Assembly: GCA_019638595.1 (NCBI GenBank) | Contig: JAHBTJ010000014.1 | Coordinates: 124,001-188,000, forward strand | Length of the DNA stretch: 64,000 nt | From: Chitinophagaceae bacterium | Lineage (GTDB): Bacteria; Bacteroidota; Bacteroidia; Chitinophagales; Chitinophagaceae | Reading direction: 5' to 3' | Shown: one piece after another, positions 50,173-58,210 of the stretch | Layout of the letters: every line of letters starts with the position of its first letter | How positions within the stretch are numbered: position 1 is the stretch's first letter | Position numbers and translations under genes: made by a program | The notes under the pieces: generated by a model | Databases searched by the model: none | Told to the model about the DNA's origin: nothing | What the model saw: the letters and a program-made list of their open reading frames with translations, nothing else

Positions 50173-51936
50173 TTAAAAATTAAGCCTGCCTGATATTTTT
50201 GCAATTTCTTTTTCCCATAATGAATAGGTTTCCGCAGTATAATGGATCCCGTCTTCAATGGCATATTGCTTCATCAGGTATTCTCCATCCGTGATCTTTC
50301 CATTCAGATCAATCCACATTACTTTTTTCTCTATCGCCAAAGCCTCAATGGCACGGTTCAGCTTCTTAATGCTGCTATTGAATGTTCCGGGATCGATCGC
50401 CCTGTAATGAGCGGCAACACAGGTAACAGCATGCAACACAGGTATTATGCCCTTGCCGCGCAAGGTATCTACCAGGGTAGCCAGGTTACCGATAATAATA
50501 TACTGCGGAATGCCACGAGCCAGGTCATTCACTCCTCCTTCGATAAAACAGATTTTTGGCTTCAGCTCAAAAACATCATTGATCCTGTTGATATAGCCTT
50601 CGGTAACATCACTTCCAATACCCCTGTTGGCTACATCCGTTCTTTTCAATATTGTTTCCCAATCACCTCCCTCTGTAAGCGAATTGCCCAGCATCACTAT
50701 ATTTTTTTGCTCCTTTTGCGTGGCGAATAATTGCATTCTTTTGAAATAATGCGGATTATCTGCATAAGAATAACGCGCCTTTCTATCTCGGGCCAGTCCA
50801 AACACGCTGTCAATAAAATGATACGCCTGCCACCTGACCCGGAGTGGAAAATCGTGCTCACTATCAGGATAACACACCTGGAGATTACCGGGCACTTTCA
50901 TGAAATCATAAACGGCCGTTATGCCTGCTATACCTTTTTTTATACCTTCTACGTTAAAATTAGCATCATTTACGGGCGAATTAGAAAAGAAAGCACGAGG
51001 AGCAAGCGCAGCTATCACTTCATCAAAATCGAAAGGAACTTTATCGGGATCAAGGCTATATTTATTCCGCAACAGCGGCATATACCTGTCCTGCGCCCAG
51101 GGCCATAATTTTCCGCCATATTTTTGGGCAGCGGCGGCATCTCCGTTAAAATAATCATGCATTAATGTCCATCCGCAACTGGATACGATCACCTTTAAGC
51201 GGGTATCAAAAGCAGCGGTGAATATAGCGTTATGGCCGCCCAACGAATGACCGATCACGCCGATCCTTCCGGGGTCAACATCCGGCCTCGACTGTAACAG
51301 GTCAACACACCGCATATTGTCAAATATGCTTTTCATAGTACCCGACTGATAACGGCCCGTTTTAAAATCATATGCTTTCAGATCGCCGAAACCCGGGTAA
51401 TCGGGCGCTATCACTACATACCCTCTTTCAGCAAGCTCCCTGGCATAAGCGCGGTTCTGCAGACCTCCCTGTCCGTCGGCTATTTTTTTCCCGAGCTCCC
51501 CGGTAGAATGCAGGGCAAGCATAGCTGGCAGCTTTTTCATTTTACCTGTTTGCACAGGAACGTATAAAAAAGCAGGCAACGTTTCACCGGCTGCTACCGC
51601 AAACCGTATATTATAGCGCACATAATATTTTGTTGTCACGCTGTCCAGGATCTGCATATCCGGGAGAGGCAATTGATCTCTTGCAGGCAGTTTACCCATA
51701 GCTGCCTGCATGCTGTCCAGTATCTGTCCACGTCTGAGCTGCCATTCTCTTACAGTATGAACAGGTTTTATGCTGCCATTTTTATCGGTATAAGAAAATA
51801 AACCGGGCCGCGGTAAGCTGTCCGTTCTTTCCTGTATGTTTCCAACAGATAAAGCAGGCAGGAATAACACGATACCAAGTGCGCCGGCAAGCATTGCGCA
51901 AACCAACCCCCTGTTGTTACAATTGGTTTTGTTCAT
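50173..51936 (-). CDS. Two-domain exported esterase: alpha/beta hydrolase fused to SGNH hydrolase
   Basis: 587 residues with a signal peptide (residues about 10-35). Residues about 60-380 are an alpha/beta hydrolase of the acetyl-xylan-esterase/dienelactone type (VVIAPDYPGFGDLKA, nucleophile GVIGHSLGGHNA, late YPDSEHDFPLR with Asp-x-x-His). Residues about 400-587 are an SGNH/GDSL hydrolase: block I VMLGNSLTEGG, block III FIEGGVNDLARG, block V EDGIHYTAET. Both triads look intact, so a single chain may remove two kinds of ester, for example acetyl groups, from one glycan. First gene of a pair with the Tat-exported amidohydrolase. Confidence 0.85.
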   Translation of the reverse strand: MNKTNCNNRGLVCAMLAGALGIVLFLPALSVGNIQERTDSLPRPGLFSYTDKNGSIKPVHTVREWQLRRGQILDSMQAAMGKLPARDQLPLPDMQILDSVTTKYYVRYNIRFAVAAGETLPAFLYVPVQTGKMKKLPAMLALHSTGELGKKIADGQGGLQNRAYARELAERGYVVIAPDYPGFGDLKAYDFKTGRYQSGTMKSIFDNMRCVDLLQSRPDVDPGRIGVIGHSLGGHNAIFTAAFDTRLKVIVSSCGWTLMHDYFNGDAAAAQKYGGKLWPWAQDRYMPLLRNKYSLDPDKVPFDFDEVIAALAPRAFFSNSPVNDANFNVEGIKKGIAGITAVYDFMKVPGNLQVCYPDSEHDFPLRVRWQAYHFIDSVFGLARDRKARYSYADNPHYFKRMQLFATQKEQKNIVMLGNSLTEGGDWETILKRTDVANRGIGSDVTEGYINRINDVFELKPKICFIEGGVNDLARGIPQYIIIGNLATLVDTLRGKGIIPVLHAVTCVAAHYRAIDPGTFNSSIKKLNRAIEALAIEKKVMWIDLNGKITDGEYLMKQYAIEDGIHYTAETYSLWEKEIAKISGRLNF

Positions 51937-52099
51937 AATTTTTGGAAATTTAATTTTTAATTTCCATTAGCTCATATCTTTTAAAACTAATTGACGCTTA
52001 AGTTATCTTATTTTAGCAAAACAAATTGGCTTTAGTAAAGGAAATATCAGTATGCAAAATGGGAAGAAAAAAAGAAAGCAAAGCTTTGTACACTTCCGA

Positions 52100-52128
52100 A
52101 AAACAACAAAGCCCCGCTAACGCGGAGC
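52100..52128 (-). terminator. Terminator of tRNA-Ser
   Basis: Minus strand GCTCCGC-GTTA-GCGGGGC (one U-G pair) followed by TTTGTTGTTTTT, directly after the tRNA. Confidence 0.7.
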
Positions 52129-52141
52129 TCTTAATGATTTG

Positions 52142-52230
52142 CGGTGAGGGCGGGATTCGAACCCGCGGTACAGAGTTACCCGTACGGCAGTTTAGCAAAC
52201 TACTGATTTCAGCCACTCATCCACCTCACC
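52142..52230 (-). tRNA. tRNA-Ser, anticodon GCU
   Basis: 89 nt. Acceptor arm GGTGAGG/CCTCACC, D-arm beginning GATGAGTGGCTGAAATC, anticodon loop in AGTTTGCTAAACT (GCT, reading AGC/AGU), a long variable arm (CCGTACGGGTAACTCTGTACC region) as expected of serine tRNAs, and the T-arm GCGGGTTCGAATCCCGC. Discriminator base G. The CCA end is not encoded. Own promoter upstream and terminator downstream. Confidence 0.95.
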
Positions 52231-52248
52231 GTATTGTTTAAAGGACGG

Positions 52249-52281
52249 CAAAAATAGGACGATTCATTCATAAAACCCAAA
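52249..52281 (-). promoter_or_regulatory. Promoter of tRNA-Ser
   Basis: Minus strand TTTG (52281-52278), 21 bases, then TATTTTTG (52256-52249), a perfect TAnnTTTG, ending 18 bases before the tRNA. Confidence 0.6.
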
Positions 52282-52283
52282 AA

Positions 52284-52559
52284 TTAAAACCGTATTACTT
52301 TAAAATTTTTATACCCTTTTATTTCCGCGTCTTCTACTATTACTTTTTCTACTTCAGCCCGTGCAGGACCGTAATGGCACCAGGCTATCAATGCGTTCAC
52401 TATCTCCTCCTCTCCTTCTGCATGCAATACCACCGATCCGTCGGGCATATTTTGCACCTCTCCCGATACCCCCAGCTTTTCGGCTTGTTCGCGGGTGCTT
52501 CCCCTGAAAAATACGCCCTGCACTTTGCCGGTTATAACAACATGTTTATGAACAAGCAT
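52284..52559 (-). CDS. acyP: Acylphosphatase
   Basis: 91 residues, the usual family length. The substrate-binding loop GKVQGVFFRGSTREQAEKLG (with the catalytic Arg) and the catalytic Asn region VSGEVQNMPDGSV are present, followed by GYKNFKVIRF at the end. It hydrolyses acyl-phosphates such as 1,3-bisphosphoglycerate or acetyl phosphate in the cytoplasm. Downstream of dnaA on the same strand but separated by a strong terminator; its own promoter is not evident. Confidence 0.93.
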   Translation of the reverse strand: MLVHKHVVITGKVQGVFFRGSTREQAEKLGVSGEVQNMPDGSVVLHAEGEEEIVNALIAWCHYGPARAEVEKVIVEDAEIKGYKNFKVIRF

Positions 52560-52569
52560 ATCTCTTCTT

Positions 52570-52606
52570 TTAAACTAAAATGCCCCGTTTTCATACGGGG
52601 CATTTC
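52570..52606 (-). terminator. Terminator of dnaA
   Basis: ATGCCCCGT (52580-52588) and ACGGGGCAT (52595-52603) form a perfect 9-bp stem with a 6-base loop; on the minus strand it is followed by TTTAGTTTAAAAG. It lies 18 bases past the dnaA stop. Confidence 0.8.
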
Positions 52607-52623
52607 TTAACAATATTTTTTGT

Positions 52624-54057
52624 TTACATGGCAGCCAACTGTACCTTTTGTTGCAGTTCCACAACACTTTCCCTGAACAGCCCATCCGTATCCATCAGGT
52701 CCTTAACCGTTTGGCAGGAATGGATAACGGTGGTATGATCTCTTCCTCCAAAATGCTCACCAATTGTTTTTAAAGAGTTTTTGGTAAACTGCTTGGCCAG
52801 ATACATCGTTATCTGACGCGCCTGCACTATCTCACGCTTACGGGTTTTCTGCAACAACCGCTCGTAAGGTAAGTTGAAATAATCACACACCATTTTTTGT
52901 ATGGTTTCAATAGTGATTTCCTTGGACGATGTTTTAACAAAATTCCTAAGCACTTTTTTTGCTAATTCGAGGTCAATTTCCCTCTTGTTAAGCGAAGATT
53001 GTGCCAGAAGAGAAATCAGCGCGCCTTCCAGTTCCCTCACATTGCTCTGTATGTTATATGCTATATACTTTATTACATCTTTCGGCATATCAAGCCCGTC
53101 ATTCTTCATCTTCTTCTCCAGGATATCCATCCGGGTTTCATAATCAGGCAATTGTATATCGGCGCTCAGTCCCCAGCGAAAACGGCTCAGTAAACGTTCC
53201 TGAACTCCTTCCAGGTCTTTGGGAGATTTATCGGAAGTAAGGATCAATTGCTTGCCGCTTTGGTGCAGGTGATTAAAAATGGCGAACAGCGCGTCCTGCG
53301 ATTTTTCCGCACGGTTAAAGAACTGCACATCGTCTACTATCAGCACATCAATCATCTGGTAAAAGTGAATGAAATCGTTGATAGCGTTGTTACGGCTGTG
53401 ATCCTGGAACTGGTTGATGAACTTTTCTGAGCTTACATATAATACCACCTTATTGGGATGGATGCGTTTTACTTCGTTACCTATAGCCTGCGCAAGGTGC
53501 GTTTTACCCAACCCTACTCCGCCATATACCACCAATGGATTGAAAGAAGTGGATCCCGGCTTTTCCGCCACGGTTTTTCCCGCCCTGCGTGCCACCCGGT
53601 TACAATCACCTTCTATAAACGAATCGAAAGAATAGATGGGATTGAGCTGCGGATCAATCTGCATCTTCTTCAATCCCGGAATTACAAAGGGATTTTTTAC
53701 AGGATTATTGACTACAAGCGGAAAATCCATCTCGTTATTTGAATACGTTTTAAAACCATGCCCCGGAATATCCATGGTAAGCGGTTTGTTTTTTTCATTC
53801 CCGCTGTCAACCATGATCCGGTACTCCAGTCTCGCCTCTTTACCTAATTCTCTCTTCAAAGTCTTTGCCAATAAATTTACGTAATGTTCTTCAAGGTATT
53901 CATAAAAGAATTGGCTCGGAACCTGTATCGTTAAAATTTTCTCTTTCAGGCCTACAGGCTTTATGGGTTCAAACCACGTTTTATAATGCTGCCACTCAAC
54001 AATATCTTTAATAATACTCAGACAACTTTGCCATACTTTTTCGTAAGTTTTATCCAT
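52624..54057 (-). CDS. dnaA: Chromosomal replication initiator DnaA
   Basis: 477 residues. Domain I (YEKVWQSCLSIIKDIVEWQH, YKTWFEP), a short linker, AAA+ domain III with Walker A VYGGVGLGKTHLAQAIGNE, Walker B LIVDDVQFFNRAE, sensor motifs (LILTSDKSPKDLEGVQERLLSRF), and the DNA-binding domain IV ending with the signature GGRDHTTVIHSC. It binds DnaA boxes at oriC and opens the duplex. No dnaN, recF or gyrB follows, normal for Bacteroidota where dnaA is often isolated. No TTATCCACA box is visible in the flanking gaps. Confidence 0.97.
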   Translation of the reverse strand: MDKTYEKVWQSCLSIIKDIVEWQHYKTWFEPIKPVGLKEKILTIQVPSQFFYEYLEEHYVNLLAKTLKRELGKEARLEYRIMVDSGNEKNKPLTMDIPGHGFKTYSNNEMDFPLVVNNPVKNPFVIPGLKKMQIDPQLNPIYSFDSFIEGDCNRVARRAGKTVAEKPGSTSFNPLVVYGGVGLGKTHLAQAIGNEVKRIHPNKVVLYVSSEKFINQFQDHSRNNAINDFIHFYQMIDVLIVDDVQFFNRAEKSQDALFAIFNHLHQSGKQLILTSDKSPKDLEGVQERLLSRFRWGLSADIQLPDYETRMDILEKKMKNDGLDMPKDVIKYIAYNIQSNVRELEGALISLLAQSSLNKREIDLELAKKVLRNFVKTSSKEITIETIQKMVCDYFNLPYERLLQKTRKREIVQARQITMYLAKQFTKNSLKTIGEHFGGRDHTTVIHSCQTVKDLMDTDGLFRESVVELQQKVQLAAM

Positions 54058-54120
54058 TATCAGAAAAGCAGTTTATATATATGGGTTAAGAATATTAAAT
54101 TTCCGAAATCACTTTTTTTG

Positions 54121-54180
54121 ATGTTGATAAAAACACCAAAAAAATAGGGTAGGGCGGCGAATATCAACATATTCTGTTGA
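54121..54180. promoter_or_regulatory. TGTTGA/TCAACA palindromes upstream of dnaA
   Basis: ATGTTGAT at 54121-54128 is the exact inverse of ATCAACAT at 54163-54170, and TCAACA-TATTC-TGTTGA at 54164-54180 is a perfect hairpin. Three half-sites within 60 bases in the gap upstream of dnaA; possible operator or message-end hairpin. Confidence 0.4.
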
Positions 54181-54192
54181 AAAAAAAATTTT

Positions 54193-55122
54193 TTATTCAC
54201 TTGATTTTTCCCCAATAACAACAGTGTGAGCATCCGCCAAATTTTTCTTTTTTTTCTTTTCAAAAACAAAGTCAAGCCTGCCCAGCATTATACCTGCCCA
54301 CCCCACCTGGTTTACTATTACATCGTTCCCGTTCCTGTTTTTAAAAACTGCGGGATGATCCATAAAAGTGTGCGTGTGTCCCCCCAGTATCAGGTCTATA
54401 TGTTCGCTTTCTTTCGACAGTATCTCATCGCACATTTTATCAGGCTCTTTGTAACCAAACCCAAGATGGGAAAGGCATATAACCATATCGCATCCCTGCT
54501 TCCGTTTTAAAAATTCCGCTGTGGCATTTGCATGCTGCACCGGATCGAGGTATTTCGTTTTTCCGAATAAATTTTCCGGAACCAATCCCTCCATTTTTAT
54601 TCCAACTCCGGTCACGCCAATTTTTAACCTGCCTTTTTTAAAAATTTTATACGGTACTGTTTTTTGCTCCAATGGAGTGCCGGTAAAATCATAATTACAC
54701 AAAACAATCGGGAAACCCGCATTTCTCAACTGTGTGGAAAAGTTTTCCATTCCGCCATCAAAATCATGATTGCCCATCGTAGCGGCATCATACCCCATTT
54801 TTGTCATCGCTTTTATTTCAGGTTCACCTTTATACAGATTAAAATAGGGCGTTCCCTGAAAAATATCGCCGGCATCCAGCAACAGTACGTTCTTTTCTTT
54901 TTCACGTACAGAATGTATGAGCCCGGCACGCGCGGCTACTCCCCCCAAACCTGCATTTTTTCCCGCATCCATTGGAAAAGGCTCAAGCCTGCTGTGAACG
55001 TCGTTGGTATGCAATATAGTAAGCCGCTCAACCGTGTCGTCCTCAACAGGCTTGGCAGCGCCTGCTAATGCACCCCCGGCTATTACAGCAGCATTTATTA
55101 AAAACTTTCTCCTATTCAGCAT
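54193..55122 (-). CDS. Exported metallophosphoesterase, catalytic half of a 5'-nucleotidase
   Basis: 309 residues. Exported by a signal with NRRKFLINAAVIAGGALAGA (twin-arginine-like). The dinuclear metallophosphatase motifs of 5'-nucleotidases are present: LHTNDVHSR, LLDAGDIFQGTPYF, TMGNHDFDGG, VICLSHLGFG and ILGGHTHTF. The C-terminal substrate-binding domain found in UshA-type enzymes is absent and is encoded by the preceding gene, which overlaps this one by 11 bases. Should hydrolyse nucleotides in the periplasm together with that partner. The C-terminus is short and basic (KKKKKK). Confidence 0.9.
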   Translation of the reverse strand: MLNRRKFLINAAVIAGGALAGAAKPVEDDTVERLTILHTNDVHSRLEPFPMDAGKNAGLGGVAARAGLIHSVREKEKNVLLLDAGDIFQGTPYFNLYKGEPEIKAMTKMGYDAATMGNHDFDGGMENFSTQLRNAGFPIVLCNYDFTGTPLEQKTVPYKIFKKGRLKIGVTGVGIKMEGLVPENLFGKTKYLDPVQHANATAEFLKRKQGCDMVICLSHLGFGYKEPDKMCDEILSKESEHIDLILGGHTHTFMDHPAVFKNRNGNDVIVNQVGWAGIMLGRLDFVFEKKKKKNLADAHTVVIGEKSSE

Positions 55123-55855
55123 ATGTTACCCTGTTTTCAATAGCAGCATTTATTTTCTTTCCTCCCTGCTGTTCCTGCTGAATGTATTCCATAAAAGCAT
55201 CGCGTACCAGGTAACCGGTTGATTCAACCGGGATATTTTTGAGCATCACACAGTTATCGCCGCCATTTGTTATATAATCTGAATTAACAATGTTGTAATA
55301 CTTATCGTGATCTATGGGCTGCCCCTGTATCTGCACATCAGTGGCCCTGTTATCTTTGATCTTCATGGTTAACCCGCTTACCGGCCATCCGCCCAGCGCA
55401 GCAGTATGATCTAAAAATTGCTGCAATACATCTCCTTTCAGTTGCTGCATGTTGATCACATTATCAAAAGGCATGAGCTCAAAAATTTTACCCACTGTAA
55501 TATTTCCCTGTGCCAGGCCGGATGAGCGTATTCCATTGTAATTCAGGAACGCCGCGTCTACAGCTTTTCCCATTTTTTTTCGCGACATTACCAGCAATGC
55601 GTCTGCCAGAAAATTTCCTAATTCACCTTCCGGTTGCTTTTTCTGAAGCGTGGTTTCAGCTTCTCCAAGAATAATATTCATCGTGCTGTTCACGCTATCC
55701 TTATAAGGCTCCAGAAAAACGATATACGAACTGTCTATCTCTTCCGAATTGGTTATGCGGTAATCTTTATATTGGACTGAAAGCGATTGATATGAAGGTT
55801 GACAGGATGCTATGAAAATGAACAACAGAACAGGTACGGCATTACTTTTTTTCAT
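55112..55855 (-). CDS. Lipoprotein with 5'-nucleotidase C-terminal (substrate-binding) domain
   Basis: 247 residues. A lipoprotein signal (LLFIFIASCQPSYQ) anchors it; residues about 55-230 are the 5_nucleotid_C domain (GNFLADALL, AAFLNYNGIRSSGLAQG, ITVGKIFELMPFDNVI, DYITNGGDNCVML), which in UshA/CD73 positions the nucleoside. It lacks any metal centre, so it needs the catalytic protein coded by the next, overlapping gene. The order of the two domains in the DNA is the reverse of the fused enzyme. Confidence 0.9.
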   Translation of the reverse strand: MKKSNAVPVLLFIFIASCQPSYQSLSVQYKDYRITNSEEIDSSYIVFLEPYKDSVNSTMNIILGEAETTLQKKQPEGELGNFLADALLVMSRKKMGKAVDAAFLNYNGIRSSGLAQGNITVGKIFELMPFDNVINMQQLKGDVLQQFLDHTAALGGWPVSGLTMKIKDNRATDVQIQGQPIDHDKYYNIVNSDYITNGGDNCVMLKNIPVESTGYLVRDAFMEYIQQEQQGGKKINAAIENRVTYAE

Positions 55856-55945
55856 TTGCTCAGCATTTGTCTACACTATTGGAAGGTAAATTTTTTTTAC
55901 GCAAAAAACAAAAACAAAATTTAAAAATTCATCCGCTTTTACTCC

Positions 55946-55953
55946 TACATTTG
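55946..55953 (+). promoter_or_regulatory. Minus-7 promoter element of the DUF3127 gene
   Basis: TACATTTG, perfect TAnnTTTG, 20 bases before the ATG at 55973; a weak TTTA lies 22 bases upstream. Confidence 0.55.
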
Positions 55954-55972
55954 CCGTTCAATATATTACACA

Positions 55973-56350
55973 ATGAGTTATGAACTTACAGGCAAGTTAA
56001 TTGCACGCTTTGATGTGGTACAGCGCACAGCTACCTTTAAAACACGTGAATTTGTAATTGAAAAAACCGACGATATCGGGGGAAGAGCGATTACCAATTA
56101 TGCTAAATTTCAATGTGTGCAGGATAAAACTACGCTGCCTGACAAGTTCAGCATTGGGGAGACCGTAAAAGTATACTTTAATATAAAGGGAACCAGGTGG
56201 GAAAAAAACGGGCAGGTAAACTATATTACCAATCTTGATGCCTGGAGAATGGAATCCGTGAACCTGCAGCAGGATGCTCCTCCTGCCAGCGATAATGTTC
56301 CGGAATATACAAGCGATATATCCGCTTCCCCGGATGATCTGCCGTTTTAG
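55973..56350 (+). CDS. DUF3127 protein, OB-fold-like, with SSB-type acidic C-terminal tip
   Basis: 125 residues. The beta-rich body (ELTGKLIARFDVVQRTATFK, REFVIEKTDDIGGRAITNYA, KVYFNIKGTRWEKNGQVNYI, TNLDAWRME) is the DUF3127 family of Bacteroidota. Residues about 100-125 are disordered and Pro/acidic, ending SPDDLPF, which strongly resembles the DDDIPF tip of single-stranded DNA-binding protein SSB that recruits repair and replication enzymes. A role in DNA or RNA metabolism is therefore a reasonable guess. Monocistronic with its own promoter. Confidence 0.85.
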   Translation: MSYELTGKLIARFDVVQRTATFKTREFVIEKTDDIGGRAITNYAKFQCVQDKTTLPDKFSIGETVKVYFNIKGTRWEKNGQVNYITNLDAWRMESVNLQQDAPPASDNVPEYTSDISASPDDLPF

Positions 56351-56460
56351 GGTGTTGCAGGTTTTGGCTATGAGCTTTGGGCTGTGAGCTATCGGCAAAC
56401 TATAAATAACAAACCACAAATAATAAATTTCAAATCTCAGATCAAATAAGAGCTTTAGGA
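56351..56460. repeat. Word-like low-complexity spacer, copy 2
   Basis: GGTGTTGCAGGTTTTGGCTA, TGAGCTTTGGGCTGTGAGC, AACTATAAATAACAAACC: degenerate repeated words as at 10266-10380. Confidence 0.55.
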
Positions 56461-56477
56461 TAAATACCTGACCTCGT

Positions 56478-58082
56478 ATGATAAAAAAAATTTCGCTGCG
56501 GCTGCTTCCGCACGAGGCGGCCGATCCGGCTTCTGTTACTTCTTATATAGCTGCCGGCACAGGCTCGCAGGCGTCGCATATTTCCGGGTATCATATTCTC
56601 AAAAAATCCATTGATGCCAGGGGCAGGCAGGTGTGGATCAATCTTATCGTTGACGCTTTTATTGATGAACCCTTTACAAAAAGAACGCTGACAGACTTTC
56701 ATTTTAAGGATGTAAGCAACAGCCGGCACAAAATAATTATCGCAGGCGCAGGACCTGCAGGTTTGTTTGCAGCTTTACGGCTGATTGAACATGGTATACA
56801 ACCTATAGTGCTGGAAAGAGGAAAAGATGTAAGGGCAAGAAGACGCGACCTCGCGATATTAAATAAAGAAGGCATCGTAGATCCCGAAAGCAACTATTGT
56901 TTTGGCGAAGGAGGCGCAGGTACCTACAGCGACGGGAAATTGTATACCCGCAGCACCAAGCGGGGCGATGTAAGCCGCGTCTTAAATCTTTTTGTGCATT
57001 TTGGAGCCGAAGAAAATATCCTCTACGACGCGCATCCCCATATCGGCACCAATAAGCTTCCGCATATTATAACCGCTATGCGTAAAACCATAGAAACACA
57101 TGGCGGTATTTTCCTGTTTGAAAAAAAAGTGAATGATTTTATTCTTGAGAACGATATCATCAGCGCCGTAACAACCGCCGACGGAGATACTTTTAAAGCG
57201 CAGGCGGTAATACTGGCAACCGGGCATTCTGCACGCGACATATTTTTATTGCTGCATCAAAAAAAAATACAAATAGAATTAAAGCCTTTCGCGCTGGGAG
57301 TGCGTATAGAACACCCGCAGGAGCTGATCAACCATATACAATATCACCTGTATACATCCTCCGCAGATAAAAAGCTGCAAACCGGCTTTTTGCCTCCCGC
57401 ATCCTACAGCCTGGTAGAACAGGTGGATCAACGGGGCGCTTTTTCATTTTGCATGTGCCCGGGTGGCATCATAGCTCCCGCAGCCACTAACCCCGGAGAG
57501 CTGGTTGTAAATGGCTGGAGCCCATCCAAAAGAAATAATCCTTACGCGAACAGTGGTATGGTAGTTACTGTAGAAGAAAAAGATGTGCAGGCTTTCAAAA
57601 AATACGGGGCACTGGCTGCCATGTATTTTCAACAAAGCGTTGAACAGTCCGCTTATACCGCGGGAGGAGGCCGCTTTGTTGCCCCGGCCCAGCGAATGGT
57701 TGATTTCGCAGAAGGAAGGGCCTCCTCTACCCTGCCGGGATGCTCTTATTTACCCGGCATTACTACTTCTTCATTAAAAGAGGTGTTGCCTCCTTTCGTA
57801 TACAGCACACTGCAACAGGGCTTTAAGGCATTTGGCAAAAAAATGAAAGGTTACTACAGTAATGACGCAGTTGTTGTAGCTACAGAAAGCCGCACCTCGT
57901 CGCCTGTACGCATACCGCGCCACCCGCAACTGCTTACCCATCCACAGATCGCAAACCTGTACCCCTGCGCTGAAGGAGCAGGATACGCGGGAGGGATCGT
58001 AAGCGCAGCTATGGACGGCGAAAGAGTGGCGGATGCAGTGAGCCGCCGGCTTTCAGGTATCAGCTTCCAGCCAGAACTATGA
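56478..58082 (+). CDS. FAD-dependent oxidoreductase (YP/BaiN-like, geranylgeranyl-reductase-like) of unknown substrate
   Basis: 534 residues, cytoplasmic. An N-terminal ferredoxin-like segment of about 85 residues precedes the FAD-binding Rossmann motif KIIIAGAGPAGLFAALRL, then ERGKDVRARRRD, the conserved CFGEGGAGTYSDGKLYT, a second-strand motif AVILATGHSARD, and the C-terminal ATESRTSSPVRIPR and YPCAEGAGYAGGIVSAAMDG with the terminal FAD contact. This is the widely conserved FAD-dependent protein family often annotated as NAD(FAD)-utilising dehydrogenase. Substrate unknown. Confidence 0.85.
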   Translation: MIKKISLRLLPHEAADPASVTSYIAAGTGSQASHISGYHILKKSIDARGRQVWINLIVDAFIDEPFTKRTLTDFHFKDVSNSRHKIIIAGAGPAGLFAALRLIEHGIQPIVLERGKDVRARRRDLAILNKEGIVDPESNYCFGEGGAGTYSDGKLYTRSTKRGDVSRVLNLFVHFGAEENILYDAHPHIGTNKLPHIITAMRKTIETHGGIFLFEKKVNDFILENDIISAVTTADGDTFKAQAVILATGHSARDIFLLLHQKKIQIELKPFALGVRIEHPQELINHIQYHLYTSSADKKLQTGFLPPASYSLVEQVDQRGAFSFCMCPGGIIAPAATNPGELVVNGWSPSKRNNPYANSGMVVTVEEKDVQAFKKYGALAAMYFQQSVEQSAYTAGGGRFVAPAQRMVDFAEGRASSTLPGCSYLPGITTSSLKEVLPPFVYSTLQQGFKAFGKKMKGYYSNDAVVVATESRTSSPVRIPRHPQLLTHPQIANLYPCAEGAGYAGGIVSAAMDGERVADAVSRRLSGISFQPEL

Positions 58083-58150
58083 ATTTCATAATGTACCTTA
58101 CAGCCTTGCAACTTACCCCGAAACCTGTAACTTGCAACCTGTATTGCACC
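58083..58150. repeat. Word-like low-complexity spacer, copy 3
   Basis: TTACAGCCTTGCAACTTACC then AACCTGTAACTTGCAAC (58122-58138), the latter an exact match to 10351-10367. Confidence 0.65.
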
Positions 58151-58174
58151 TTGAATAATTTCTTTCCATCTTTG
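58144..58174 (+). promoter_or_regulatory. Probable promoter of the ABC transporter operon
   Basis: TTG at 58144-58146, 20 bases, then CATCTTTG at 58167-58174 (one mismatch to TAnnTTTG), 36 bases before the ATG. Confidence 0.45.
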
Positions 58175-58210
58175 TAACAAAACAAACAGCTCTTCTACTA
58201 ATAAACAGCT

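Noticed and set aside
52026-52241. Small open frames through the tRNA-Ser region
   Set aside because: They read through the tRNA gene and its terminator and have no coding support.
54058-54192. Replication origin next to dnaA
   Set aside because: No TTATCCACA-like boxes in the gap; only TGTTGA palindromes and an AT run.
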